Below are positions 18,967 through 29,000 of a stretch of DNA of 64,000 nt, piece after piece; position 1 is the stretch's first letter, and the number at the start of each line of letters is the position of its first letter. Location: assembly GCA_965601475.1 (NCBI GenBank), contig OZ271832.1, positions 1,426,001-1,490,000 on the forward strand, written 5' to 3'. The translations under genes were made by a program, and so were the position numbers. This DNA comes from JAWPMT01 sp965601475. Lineage in GTDB: Bacteria > Bacteroidota > Bacteroidia > Cytophagales > Cyclobacteriaceae. The notes beneath the pieces were generated by a model. It was not told where the DNA came from, did no database searches, and saw only the letters and a program-made list of their open reading frames with translations.

Positions 18967-19680
18967 CTAAAATTGTACGGTCCTGCTATTGTAAGCTTGA
19001 GAGGGTTTGACTCCAAACATGGTCTTGAAAGCCTTGCTGAAATGAGGATGGTCATAAAACCCACTTGCAATCAAAGTTCGAAACAAATCCTCCCCTTTGT
19101 CCAGGTAATGGCTGATGGCTGCTCTGAGCTTGCACCAGACCACGTATTTCTTTAGCGAAACGCCGATATTTTGCTTGAATAAGTGGGAAAGTCTACTTTC
19201 CGATAGATGAACTATACCTGTGAAAGTGTGCATCATCTGCTCATATTCCACGTCATTTTCACGGAGGTATTGAATGATCTTCGTGACCCGCTCATCGTAA
19301 GAAAGTTGCTCATCAATATTTGACAGGCCTGGATATATCACCTCGAAGCTGTGACCAGGGTGATTTACTGCGCCGGAAGCATATACACCCTGGGTAAATT
19401 GGATGCCTTGTTGAGCGAAGTATGATTTGACGGCTACATCCCGATGTTCAATCATCACAACTGTGATCTTTTCAGCAGTGCCTGAAATCCTGTGCTCTAC
19501 ATTGGCGTCAATAATGGCGAAGGTAGAGTTGCTGTACAGCGAACTTTCTGTTGCTAGTTGCAATTCTCCTCCATCCACAAACAGGATTTCGATGACAGGA
19601 TGGCTGTGAAACTCCGTTTCCAGTGCCTTGAGCTGGAAAGTATAAATACCCTTGTCCGTATCGAATTCTATGACAGTCAT
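18967..19680 (-). CDS. AraC-family transcriptional regulator
   Basis: The protein has 237 residues. The N-terminal half (about 1-130) is a cupin-like sensor domain (HSHPVIEILFVDGGELQLA). The C-terminal 100 residues contain two helix-turn-helix units: VHLSESRLSHLFKQNIGVSLKKYVVW and then LIASGFYDHPHFSKAFKTMFGVKPSQAYN, the AraC signature. AraC proteins usually activate neighbouring genes on binding a small ligand. No clear operon partner is next to it; the SDR gene upstream runs in the same direction 152 bases away, with nothing recognisable between. Confidence 0.9.
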   Translation of the reverse strand: MTVIEFDTDKGIYTFQLKALETEFHSHPVIEILFVDGGELQLATESSLYSNSTFAIIDANVEHRISGTAEKITVVMIEHRDVAVKSYFAQQGIQFTQGVYASGAVNHPGHSFEVIYPGLSNIDEQLSYDERVTKIIQYLRENDVEYEQMMHTFTGIVHLSESRLSHLFKQNIGVSLKKYVVWCKLRAAISHYLDKGEDLFRTLIASGFYDHPHFSKAFKTMFGVKPSQAYNSRTVQF

Positions 19681-19832
19681 TCTAACATATCCTCAATGGT
19701 CCAGGCAACACATCCTTGCCTCACCTCATGACCAAAGCCGTGCTAAATCATTCCCGCGATGGTGGCTTTGCTACAACATTAAAGTACGGCATTTGATTTT
19801 GAAAAGAAGATTAGTATGTGGGGTCGCAAAGG

Positions 19833-21203
19833 CTAGTGTTGCCCTGCAATTCGCCTGGCAAACAGGCGCATTACCCATAGATGCAACTGGGCCTGGGTGG
19901 CTTTGTACAGCGTCCAGGGCAACTTAGGTACGTATTCATGGATCCCCGTTAAAATCTGCTGGTTATTCAGCACACCTCGAAATTCTAACCAGCCAAGATC
20001 CGTTCTTCGGGCTAGCGCGCCTCCGATAATGTAGAAGACCTCACGGTTATCTCGTCGCTTTTCCTTCTGATGAGCAAGCTTAAGAATCGGGATACCTAGC
20101 AGACAGAAAGTAAAAGTGCTCTCTTGATCGGTCTGCACCCGAATAAAGGGCCGGAAGGCCCTACCCAACCAATCAAAATACTGGAAGGCTACATCCCTGA
20201 CCGACAACCCATCCTCATTTGCAATCCGCTGTACGCTTCTTACGTTCTTTCTACCATCACCAACAGCCTTCCGCTTCGGTGCTGATGGAGCAGCCTCATA
20301 AAGGGCTTTCTTTATACTGTCTTGAATAGCTACTTCCTCAAGATCAAAAAGTTCATCTTGCAATGTCCTGTCCAAGGTCATCTGATGCTTCAGGCTTTCA
20401 ACGAGGGGTGAGATGAAAGTAGGTGCTGTTCTTGTGAAAAGGCTCACCCATAGTTTGGACAATCCAATGGTAAAAAAAGGCACATCAACCATCCATCGCT
20501 TCTTGCCCAAAGCGAGCGCCGTCATAGCAATGAGCTCTCTGTATGTGGTAACATGAGTACCACCAACCTCAATAGCAAGGTCAAGGGTACGTTTGTTTCC
20601 GATACATTGGTCAAGCATTGTCACAATGTCATTGACATCGATAGGCTGGCAATTCGTTTGTGTCCATTTCGGGCAAGCCATGACCGGTAGGTTCTTCACT
20701 AATCTTTCTACAATTTGAAAAGATGAACCGCCAGGACCGATAATAATACCAGCCCTCAACGCCGTCATGGGCACATCACCAGCAGCCAGGGTTTGTTCCA
20801 CCTCATAGCGGCTGATGAGATGCCTGCTCCAACTACTTTCGTCTTTGGGAAGGATACCTCCGACATAGATGATTTGGCTCAGACCAGAGCTCGCTGCAGC
20901 CAGTCGAAAATTATCAGCAAGCAATAAATCAGTATCCTCAAATCTCGCTTGATTCAATGATGAACTGGGCGTCATCGAGTGTACGAGATAGAGCGCAACA
21001 TCTACACCTTCCAACGCCTTGGTGGTGCTACTAAGGGAATAAAGATCAACAACACGCCATTCCACATCGCTTTCCTCGGGGGCCAATACTTCCTTGCGTG
21101 TGAGCGCGACGATCCGGTATTTCTTGTTGTACGTTTTGATAAACCACCTGCCAATAAATCCACTCGCTCCGGCAATGGCTATAGTCAGTTTTTGATCTCC
21201 CAC
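19833..21203 (-). CDS. YbjT-like NAD(P)-binding SDR protein with DUF2867
   Basis: The protein has 456 residues. The N-terminus has a Rossmann glycine motif (AIAGASGFIGRW) and the atypical SDR/NmrA features YLVHSM, IIYVGGI and ALRAGIIIGPGGSSF. From about residue 330 the sequence becomes a separate C-terminal domain (SVRDVAFQYFDWLGRAF..., LGIPILKL) that matches the DUF2867 region of E. coli YbjT (476 residues). The reaction is not known for this family; quinone- or envelope-related roles have been suggested for relatives. It is divergently placed to the small acetyltransferase-like gene with 97 bases between starts. Confidence 0.85.
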   Translation of the reverse strand: MGDQKLTIAIAGASGFIGRWFIKTYNKKYRIVALTRKEVLAPEESDVEWRVVDLYSLSSTTKALEGVDVALYLVHSMTPSSSLNQARFEDTDLLLADNFRLAAASSGLSQIIYVGGILPKDESSWSRHLISRYEVEQTLAAGDVPMTALRAGIIIGPGGSSFQIVERLVKNLPVMACPKWTQTNCQPIDVNDIVTMLDQCIGNKRTLDLAIEVGGTHVTTYRELIAMTALALGKKRWMVDVPFFTIGLSKLWVSLFTRTAPTFISPLVESLKHQMTLDRTLQDELFDLEEVAIQDSIKKALYEAAPSAPKRKAVGDGRKNVRSVQRIANEDGLSVRDVAFQYFDWLGRAFRPFIRVQTDQESTFTFCLLGIPILKLAHQKEKRRDNREVFYIIGGALARRTDLGWLEFRGVLNNQQILTGIHEYVPKLPWTLYKATQAQLHLWVMRLFARRIAGQH

Positions 21204-21300
21204 AATACTTAAAGTCTAAAAAGACGCTGATGTTTTGAAAACTCATCCTTCCAGCACCTGTTGTTCCGAAACTTTTCACTTGCAGCGCAGTTTCGCAAGT

Positions 21301-21606
21301 ATGGAACTCACCCAATTTCAGACAATACTGAACGAGGAAGCCAAGCGCTTCGAACTCAACATTGATGGCCACGTGGCAAGGATTGAATACATCCTCAACA
21401 ACCACGGTACGATGTTTCTAACCCATACCGAGGTACCCACGCAGTTGGAAGGGAAAGGTGTTGGTAAGAAGATCGTCGAAGACGCCCTTCAATATTTGCA
21501 GGACAACAACCTGAAGTTGGCACCGCTTTGTCCCTTTGTGGCAGCCTACCTCAAGCGGCATCCTGAACATGCAAGTCTGCTCGCTCCGGGATACAACATT
21601 TCATAG
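21301..21606 (+). CDS. Small GNAT-like acetyltransferase (YidJ/COG2388 type)
   Basis: I place the start at the ATG at 21301, which gives a 101-residue protein of normal size for this family; the frame is open further upstream without similarity. The family pattern is visible: FELNIDGHVARIEYILNN, then THTEVPTQLEGKGVGKKIVEDALQY with the acetyl-CoA loop EGKGVG, and LCPFVAAYLKRHPEH near the end, where the Cys is conserved. Members are compact GNATs of unknown acceptor. It is convergent with the nuclease gene, 11 bases from its end. Confidence 0.88.
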   Translation: MELTQFQTILNEEAKRFELNIDGHVARIEYILNNHGTMFLTHTEVPTQLEGKGVGKKIVEDALQYLQDNNLKLAPLCPFVAAYLKRHPEHASLLAPGYNIS

Positions 21607-21617
21607 CGTCGAAACCT

Positions 21618-22877
21618 TCAAAATTCCCCGAGGAGGCTGATCGCTTTCTCATTGACCACATTCATGGAAGGTGTTCCATCGTTGGACCGGATCTTTCCCT
21701 TCACACAAACCTCCTTCTGAAGGAGTTCCTTTTCCGGTGCATAGGAGAAATTCACAAGGTTGTCGGACCAAATGGAGACAGAGAAAATCTGATTCGGAAA
21801 TGGCTTATCGAGGTTGAGAAATACATGGCCCTTACCACTCCTGGTACCGGAAACCACAGTACCGCAAACGTTCACCACTCTTCCATCATTAACATGCATT
21901 TTCGCTTGAACGGTATTGAAGTGATTGGGCTTAAGCTTTGCCGGGTCCATGGGTAGGACATCACCTTGCTCTTCCTCGCTCAACCAGGGTTTGTAATCAC
22001 GATTAGACTCAATTCTTCTCTCCAAATTCGGGTCCATTTCCGGGAAGAAGTCGAATCCGGTAAGGGCTTCAATTTCATCTATTGATCGGGCGAAAGAACC
22101 AATTGGGTTATCAATTTTGCGATTGGGCATGAGGTAGGCGATACCCTGTTCCCCTTCCAAATCGACCACTACTTTAAAATATTGTTTAGGGACACTGACC
22201 TGGTTCACACTCCTGGCAATTACAGGTAGATTATCGTCGAGGACAGGTCCGGTAACTACCGTGAGTGTCGTACGGTTTCTGTGAATGTATCCTCGGATTT
22301 TGACTTCGAGATCCGCCCAGGCTCCGCGATTAAAGTCTGGACGTTGTGGTGACATATTGGAATAAAAATAACTCTCAGATAGCGCATGCTGATTCCAACG
22401 AAAGTCTGCCGAGGGCGCCAGATGTCCTCGATCGAAACCAAAACCATCGTATTCATATTTGCCATCAGGTTTTTTCGTCTTCAGAAAGTAGTCTTGCTCT
22501 ACTGCAGAACCGGAATCTATCAGTGGGTCTGGTCTGAAATCGTTCGTTCTGGATGTCCTTCCCTCCACCACGTCGGGTAATATCTGATGCATGACCCACA
22601 TCGCCTGCTCGTGCTCTTCAGAATAGGCCAAAGCATAGGCGGAATGCTTAATGACGGTATCAACGGTTGGCCAACCAAGGCGCTCCATGTCCTGGATACT
22701 GAGAACTAGTTTCAAGCTATCGATTTCTTGCTGTAGCTTCTGGGCTTTCTCATGGTGTTGGACCAGTCGGACATTCAGTGCTTCGATGGTTTCATCAATA
22801 TTCTGAGCATCGGCAGGTTGGGTGGCGCTGATTAAACACAGGCAACCGAAGACCTGGAAGGCTGACGAGACTTTCAT
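21618..22877 (-). CDS. Exported NUC1-type DNA/RNA non-specific endonuclease with C-terminal OB-like domain
   Basis: I chose the start at 22877 because it begins a good signal peptide (MKVSSAFQVFGCLCLISATQPADA). A coiled coil (about 27-62) precedes the nuclease domain (about 75-310), which shows the beta-beta-alpha-metal motif DRGHLAPSAD (catalytic H152) and the metal-binding N183 in FNRGAW. These enzymes cleave DNA and RNA with Mg2+. The last 110 residues (from NHFNTVQAKMHV) form an extra beta-rich OB-like domain ending in KGKIRSNDGTPSMNV; this could bind nucleic acid. It may be a secreted scavenging nuclease. Confidence 0.88.
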   Translation of the reverse strand: MKVSSAFQVFGCLCLISATQPADAQNIDETIEALNVRLVQHHEKAQKLQQEIDSLKLVLSIQDMERLGWPTVDTVIKHSAYALAYSEEHEQAMWVMHQILPDVVEGRTSRTNDFRPDPLIDSGSAVEQDYFLKTKKPDGKYEYDGFGFDRGHLAPSADFRWNQHALSESYFYSNMSPQRPDFNRGAWADLEVKIRGYIHRNRTTLTVVTGPVLDDNLPVIARSVNQVSVPKQYFKVVVDLEGEQGIAYLMPNRKIDNPIGSFARSIDEIEALTGFDFFPEMDPNLERRIESNRDYKPWLSEEEQGDVLPMDPAKLKPNHFNTVQAKMHVNDGRVVNVCGTVVSGTRSGKGHVFLNLDKPFPNQIFSVSIWSDNLVNFSYAPEKELLQKEVCVKGKIRSNDGTPSMNVVNEKAISLLGEF

Positions 22878-23067
22878 AGGGTGATTGAATAGAGGTAGTG
22901 CCTTCGAAATTATATCAAGCAGTTGTTTTGCAGATTGCGACACTGTTGTATTTGCGTGATGTTTGAGTTTTTGAGATCACAAATCATGGATATTTTGATT
23001 TAGATGAATCGCGAAGCAACCATTCAGCAGCTTGATTACGTAATTCCCCTGATACAACTTTCCAACC

Positions 23068-24207
23068 ATGACCAGACTATCCCTTTGCAGGTACCTCATC
23101 CTGTGCTTTGTGTCCACGTCGACATACGGCCAAACCAGCAACTCCGCAGGCGACTGGGAGACCGATGCCAATTGGGTCGGCGGTACAGCACCTAATTTTG
23201 ATCTGACCGGGGAAACCATATCCATTCAGCATGAAATCACCCTCAGTAATACCCTGACTTTTGGTGCCTCGAATTCCAACGTTACCGTGGACGAAACCCT
23301 GAAAGTTGACGATGTGATATCGGAACAGAACAACAACACAACCCTCAACATCAATGCACTATTCGTGGTATTCGGCGATTGGACCTTCAACTCCAACGGA
23401 TCACTAACCGCCCTGAACATCAATAATGGTGGTATACTGTATATCGTGGGTGACATGACCAGTACAGGCTCGATCAATAATATCAACATCAATGCTGGTG
23501 GTGCGTTGGTGGTAGGAGGCAACTTCCAAGTGGGCGGCACCATCAACAATGTTGCCGGTCGTGTGTATTCGGAAACTGACAACACGAGCGTCAATACTGT
23601 GGGTGGTGGTGTGGAAGGATCGATCGCCGATCTTGAAACTTCGGCCGATTCTGGCTCTGACCCTGTAGCCGAAGCCATCGCTGAATCGACAGTCGATTCG
23701 ACATTACCTGTGGAACTGGTATCTTATTCCGCCAAGGTCGTCGATGGTAAGATTCTCCTGCAATGGCAAACAGCAACAGAACTGAACAATGACTTCTTCA
23801 CAATAGAAAAAGCAGTGAACAACGGAGACTTTGTGGTAATGGACCAGGTACCAGGCCATGGCACTGTCAATTCAAGCCAGGAGTACTTATGGCGTGAGTC
23901 CCTGGAACATGCTGGCGTACTCCATTATCGATTGAGCCAGACCGACTTCGATGGCACCACAGTGAATCTTGGGATTCGGCACGTGCAGACCTTTGACCAG
24001 TTTAGTATCGGCCTATATCCGAACCCAGTGACAAAAAATCAGCCGTTGCGGGTTCAGGCACCGAATACCTTGAACTGGCAAATCTTCTCCCTGACGGGGC
24101 ATCTCCTGAGAAGTGGAAACACGACCGCAATCGACACCTCCTCACTCAAAAAGGGCGTCTACATTGTGAGTCTGGGCAATGTCATAGAGCGGATTATTGT
24201 CAATTGA
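23068..24207 (+). CDS. T9SS-exported beta-helix-like surface protein
   Basis: The protein has 379 residues. A signal peptide (to about TYGQ) is followed by SAGDWETDANWVGG, the usual opening of Bacteroidota surface proteins with a G/N-rich beta-helix; the region 55-190 repeats short INxN/TLT strands. Residues about 230-290 contain the module PVELVSYSAKVVDGKILLQW and the last 80 residues a T9SS type A sorting domain (LYPNPVTKNQPLRV, ending KKGVYIVSLG). The protein is surface-bound or released; no enzymatic domain is seen. It shares module types with the 2000-residue protein at the left edge. Confidence 0.85.
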   Translation: MTRLSLCRYLILCFVSTSTYGQTSNSAGDWETDANWVGGTAPNFDLTGETISIQHEITLSNTLTFGASNSNVTVDETLKVDDVISEQNNNTTLNINALFVVFGDWTFNSNGSLTALNINNGGILYIVGDMTSTGSINNININAGGALVVGGNFQVGGTINNVAGRVYSETDNTSVNTVGGGVEGSIADLETSADSGSDPVAEAIAESTVDSTLPVELVSYSAKVVDGKILLQWQTATELNNDFFTIEKAVNNGDFVVMDQVPGHGTVNSSQEYLWRESLEHAGVLHYRLSQTDFDGTTVNLGIRHVQTFDQFSIGLYPNPVTKNQPLRVQAPNTLNWQIFSLTGHLLRSGNTTAIDTSSLKKGVYIVSLGNVIERIIVN

Positions 24208-24345
24208 CAAAAAATGACTTTGACTTTCCTCTGCAGGGGAAATCTGTCGGAAGTTTCTAGGGATTTCTCGAATCCATAGCACTTCAAACCTTATTGCGTG
24301 GACCAGGATATCCAGTTCGTCGTACCATTACAATGAACAACAAAC

Positions 24346-25023
24346 ATGAGGCAACCCATGCAAAAAGCCGAGAAGGGTCTTTGGATCATCATTCTGGAAA
24401 TTACAATCTTCATCTCCATCGTGGTGGCAGATGCACTGGGCATTGTCCCTATCACACAAACCATCTTTCTCGTTCCGCTGATCTTCCTTTCGCTGAGATG
24501 GCAGCACCAAAGCCTCAGAACAATTGGCTTTCGAAAGTCGAATAATACCGGAAGGCTCATACTATTCGGCATACTGCTCGGAATCGCCATAGAGCTATTC
24601 GCTACCTACATCACCACACCTGTGATCAACAGTATGTTCGGCACCGAGCCTGATTACACCGAACTCTCAGCAATCAAGGGAAACCTGGTAATGCTCCTTA
24701 TCTACATCTTGATTTCATGGGTACTGGGCGGCTTGGGAGAAGAGATTGCCTTTCGTGGTTTTTTGATGAAGCGCCTAAGCAAAATATTCACAAACTTTCA
24801 TCCCAATTTCATGGCCATCATCCTGAGTAGTCTGTTGTTTGGCTTCGGACACACAGAGCAGGGGCCAGCTGGTTGGGTGCAAGAGGGGCTCAATAGTGTA
24901 TACCTTGGGATAATCATGGTGGGCTTCGGTAACCGCCTGATTGTTCCCATCATAGCGCATGGTGTATCGAATATGGTGGCGCTAACGTTAATCTATCTCG
25001 GAGCATATCCAGGAATCTACTAA
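24346..25023 (+). CDS. CPBP-family intramembrane metalloprotease
   Basis: The protein has 225 residues with about six membrane segments. All three CPBP (CAAX protease/bacteriocin-processing, ABI) motifs are present: E132-E133-xxx-R137 (GEEIAFRGFLM), H169 (FGFGHTEQG) and H205-xxx-N209 (AHGVSNMVALT). These residues build the metal-independent or metal-dependent glutamyl site of Rce1-like proteases. Possible jobs are peptide processing, immunity or membrane protein turnover. The monooxygenase-like gene follows 11 bases downstream and is probably co-transcribed. Confidence 0.9.
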   Translation: MRQPMQKAEKGLWIIILEITIFISIVVADALGIVPITQTIFLVPLIFLSLRWQHQSLRTIGFRKSNNTGRLILFGILLGIAIELFATYITTPVINSMFGTEPDYTELSAIKGNLVMLLIYILISWVLGGLGEEIAFRGFLMKRLSKIFTNFHPNFMAIILSSLLFGFGHTEQGPAGWVQEGLNSVYLGIIMVGFGNRLIVPIIAHGVSNMVALTLIYLGAYPGIY

Positions 25024-25034
25024 ATCAATATAGC

Positions 25035-25340
25035 ATGGCAGGATTTTGTTATATCTGGAACTATGAAGTCAAAGCTGAGGCAATAGCGCGTTTCAGAGAG
25101 GCTTACGAGGCCGATGGAGACTGGGTACAGCTGTTCCGACAACACCCGGGATACATTCGTACCGAGCTGCTTCGAGACATTCACGAGCCTTCGAAGTTCA
25201 TCACCATTGACTACTGGAAAAGTCGAACTGACCGTGACGACTTCCGACGGAAATTCAGCAAAGAGTTCGAGGATTTGGACAAAATATGTGAGGGCTACAC
25301 TGTGAATGAGACACTGATCGGAGATTTTGACATCACCTGA
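25035..25340 (+). CDS. Antibiotic-biosynthesis-monooxygenase-type (ABM) small protein
   Basis: The protein has 101 residues with the dimeric ferredoxin-like ABM pattern: IWNYEVKAEAIARFREAYEADGDWVQLF, GYIRTELLRDIHEPSKFITIDYWKS, then FRRKFSKEFEDLDKICEGYT. Members remove or oxidise reactive quinones or degrade haem, but many are uncharacterised. It directly follows the CPBP protease gene (11-base gap) and has no own promoter region. Confidence 0.85.
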   Translation: MAGFCYIWNYEVKAEAIARFREAYEADGDWVQLFRQHPGYIRTELLRDIHEPSKFITIDYWKSRTDRDDFRRKFSKEFEDLDKICEGYTVNETLIGDFDIT

Positions 25341-25388
25341 AAAGGTTCTGAAGGTGAAGGGCGGTAAGAGCGTGATCCCCTGCACCCA

Positions 25389-25883
25389 CTACTCAACAAC
25401 CGACTCGGTTTTTTTCGTGGCTAATATCCCCGACAACACAAGCGATGACAGTGCGCCGATTATCAGTGATGAAACTATCCCAAATAGGAGGTAGAAGGTT
25501 GGCGTGAGGTTCGCTTTCAGTTTGTTCACATTGGCATGGAACTCGTCAATGCTTATGTCTGAAGCCAGCATGGATCGTGTTTGTATTTCAATCGCGTTTT
25601 GGATCATGAAATCGGAGACAAACGAAAGGTACAGGAACATGAATAGGCTACTCGCCACGGCCACCACGGCACTCACAACTATACCCGCCTTCAAACCCTG
25701 AAGGAAAGTAAATGGCGATTGCCTCTTTGCCAACCCAAGGTGGATGCCTATGCCCACCGGAAAGATCAAATTACCAAGCCAACCGTATAGATCCTGACCA
25801 GATACCCTATAGAAATTTGTTGTAAGGAAATAGGCTATGGCAATAGCACTCAGCAATAACCCATAGCGAATGTTTCGAATCAT
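25389..25883 (-). CDS. DUF4199-family membrane protein
   Basis: The protein has 164 residues with about four membrane segments: residues 1-23, 32-50, 65-95 and 130-155. The pattern IRYGLLLSAI, an early glycine-rich second helix with PVGIGIHLGLAKRQSPFTFLQGLKAGIVVSAVV and a long extramembrane helix (MLASDISIDEFHANVNKLKA) matches the Bacteroidota DUF4199 family. Function unknown. It is convergent with the monooxygenase gene. Confidence 0.8.
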   Translation of the reverse strand: MIRNIRYGLLLSAIAIAYFLTTNFYRVSGQDLYGWLGNLIFPVGIGIHLGLAKRQSPFTFLQGLKAGIVVSAVVAVASSLFMFLYLSFVSDFMIQNAIEIQTRSMLASDISIDEFHANVNKLKANLTPTFYLLFGIVSSLIIGALSSLVLSGILATKKTESVVE

Positions 25884-25997
25884 CGTCTTCGATCTTTTTG
25901 ATGCGACGAATCTCCATCAGGATCATAGGTCGATCGTTGTGATTTGATGAATAAGGACAACATTCCATCAAATTATCTTCTATTGGATAAAAAAAAA

Positions 25998-26024
25998 GGA
26001 CACCCAGCGGGTGTCCCTTTTTCA
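25998..26024. terminator. Bidirectional intrinsic terminator
   Basis: The stem GGACACCC / GGGTGTCC with loop AGC lies at 25998-26016, with T-rich sequence to its right and an A-run to its left, so it works in both directions. It probably ends the giant BNR/FN3 gene reading leftward. Confidence 0.8.
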
Positions 26025-26040
26025 TTAAACGTAAATGCAG

Positions 26041-29000
26041 CTATTGCTTGAAGATTTTGAAAGTACGTGATTCCTCATCCGCTACAACCTGCAGCAGATA
26101 AACACCAGGATCCAAATCGGAAACATCAATACTCGAAATGTTTTCAGCAGACCTTATGGTTCTTCCTGCCAACGTGATCAATCGAACCTGCGCCTCGGCT
26201 GGCAGGAATTTGATATTGAGTACATCCTGAACTGGATTGGGATAAACATGCAGCTCATCAAGGTCGAACTCGAGTAAATTATCATCCCCGAGATCCTCCT
26301 TGGCAACTTGGGAAGCCTCATCAAATATTGGTGTAGAAGTACCATTGCTACACCCGGTTATGTCCACATCGTCGATGTACACATAATCAGAATTAGTGGA
26401 AGCATCACACCGGAACCTGAGTCTTGTTGTCGAACTGAAAGCCTGATTAATGACCACCGTCTCATTGTACCGCGTGTTGTTCACGAAGTCCGTCCCTGAG
26501 GCCCAGGAGGCCACGGTCTGGTAGCTGCTGCCACCATTAGTTGAGATCTGAAGCCAGAAATCCTCACCGGTCTCCATGCTTCGCGGATAGTAGCTGAATG
26601 ACACCGTCAATTCCTCGAAGGTGGATAGGTTGAGGTTGTCCGTAGTGGTGGTAGATGAGCTGGTATTGTCTCTCAGTCTCACGCTGTAAGTACCGTTGGA
26701 ATAGGCCGCATCGTTGGCACTTCTTCGGCAGTCTGAACCGCCATCATTCCAGATGCCAAATCCACTTTCGAAGTTGTTAAAATTCACCGCTGCGGTGGTG
26801 CAGCCACCTGAAGCGGAAGCAGTGGTGACCTCGACGCTGGCCAAACCTGATTCATTACCGGCAGCGTCCGTGGCAGAAACATTGAAGGTGTAGGTCGTCG
26901 CCGCTGTCAACCCGGTGATGGTGGCTGCGGTTCCCCCTACAGATCCCAACAAAGTAGACCCTTGATAAACATTGTAGCCTGTAACTCCAACGTTATCTGT
27001 AGAAGCATTCCAGGTGAGATCCAATTCCGTTTGCTGGACGTTGCTGGCCTGGAGGTTAGTTGGTGTGCTGGGCGCCTCTGTGTCACCGCCCCCGCCTGAG
27101 CCGGTATCTACCGATACATTATCGATGGCCATATCACTTTGCCATGAAGATCCGGTAGTCCCCACAAACCTCACGGTCACGGTGCTACCCAGGTACGACG
27201 CCAAATCAATAGATGCAGAAAACCAGCTGTTACCTTGATCGCCGGAAAGCGACCATAGTTGCGTGTAGGTGCTGCCATCAGTGCTCGCTTCCACACTGAG
27301 GGTACCCATTGCCGATCCGTACATGTGATAGTCAAAATCAAAGGAAGCATTGGATTCACCGGACAAATCAAAGCATGGTCCATCCAGGATGGCGGTTGCA
27401 TTGGGTCCAATCTGTCCGGCTGTGCCGTTGGTGGAGGCTTCGAGATAGAAATAGGAGCTGCCATCGGATGCCGAAGAGGGCCCGGTAGTGCCTGAAGGTG
27501 TACTGCCGGAGAAGTTCACCCAGTTACCATCGTCACCGGTACCCTGACTGAAGGTGCCTGTGCCCGACTCAAAGCTCTCTGCATATGGATAGGACGTGAT
27601 GGTAGTGCTACAACTCAGACCAGCTGCGTCTGTTGTCACGTTGATGGATGCTTGTCCCGAAACATTGGAGGCCGCATCTACAGCTTCCACAGCGACAGCA
27701 TAGGTTGTACCAGCATTCAATCCTGAGAAGTCGTAAGATGTAGAGGCAGTGCTGCCATCCAAAGAACCATTGAGGTACACATTGTAACCTGTTACCCCTA
27801 CGTTATCCGTGGAGGCATTCCAACTCACGGTGAAACTGGAGGTCGTGACCGAAGAGGAAACAAGGTTAGTAGGTGTGGTCGGCGCTTCAGTGTCGCCACC
27901 TCCAGAGGAGAATGGCTGCGCCGTGAACACGCCTCGCCCATGGGTAGACACCAAAACAGTTCCATCTGATGGTCTGTATTGCAGCATATCACAACGAACA
28001 TTGGCTAGTCCTGTGTTGGTGACCCCCCACTCAGGGCTGGCGGTATTCACATTTTCGGTAGACCACACACCTAATTCGGTTGCCAGAAGTACCTCATTGG
28101 TATTTCCGGGATTGTAGAGCGCCCATCTCACCGGAATATCCGGAAGGTTTCCTTCCCTGTTCACCCAGGTGCTTCCACCATTTCTTGTTTCCCAAACCGA
28201 AGTCAGTCCGTAATTGGAATAGGTAATGATGAGTTGATTGTCGCTCGTACCAATATCAATACTGGATATGTATCCATTGCCTGGTATGGCTGCAGTACTT
28301 ATTTGAGTCACCGAGGGAGAACCTCCTGCGGCATTGTCCACGCGGAATACCGCCGAACCGCCGCTACTTCCTGAAGTACCCGTACCGATGAAAACCCTGT
28401 TGGCTGTGTATGGCGAAACCTTCAATGCCGAGGCCTGATATCCGCCCAGGTTCACTGTGTTGAGGAAAGCACCATTGCTGCCGGTTAGGTTGTCCAGGTA
28501 AATGTACTGGTCTTCATTGGCCGCTGAATACATCACCTTGGCATTGTCGTCATAGTCCGTAGGGTTGATGAACCGTCCATAGGTTTGATTTTGAAGAATA
28601 GACGAGAAGCTATTTCCCCCGTTGGTGGATCGGTAGAAGCTGTTGTAAACGTATTGGGTAAACTGGTAGGTACTGTTGACCTGGTCAATGTGGCAGAAAG
28701 CGCCGTCACCTCCTGTTACCTCAGTGGTAGAGTTGATCCCGGCATTCGTGAAGCGGTGGGACCCATTATCCTGGGCACCGGCAATCATGAAATTACTCCC
28801 TGCTGCGTTGATCTGATCAGCTCCATAGAACTGGGTGACGTTGTAGCCATTATTTCTGGCAACAAAACTAGGGTTGGAAGCATTGCCCACATTCGAAGAG
28901 TAGAAGACCCCCCCATCATTGCCAAAGATTGCCACATTGGGACTTGTAGGACTGAATTGCATCGCATGCTGATCCGCATGTACATAAGTATCACAAGCTC

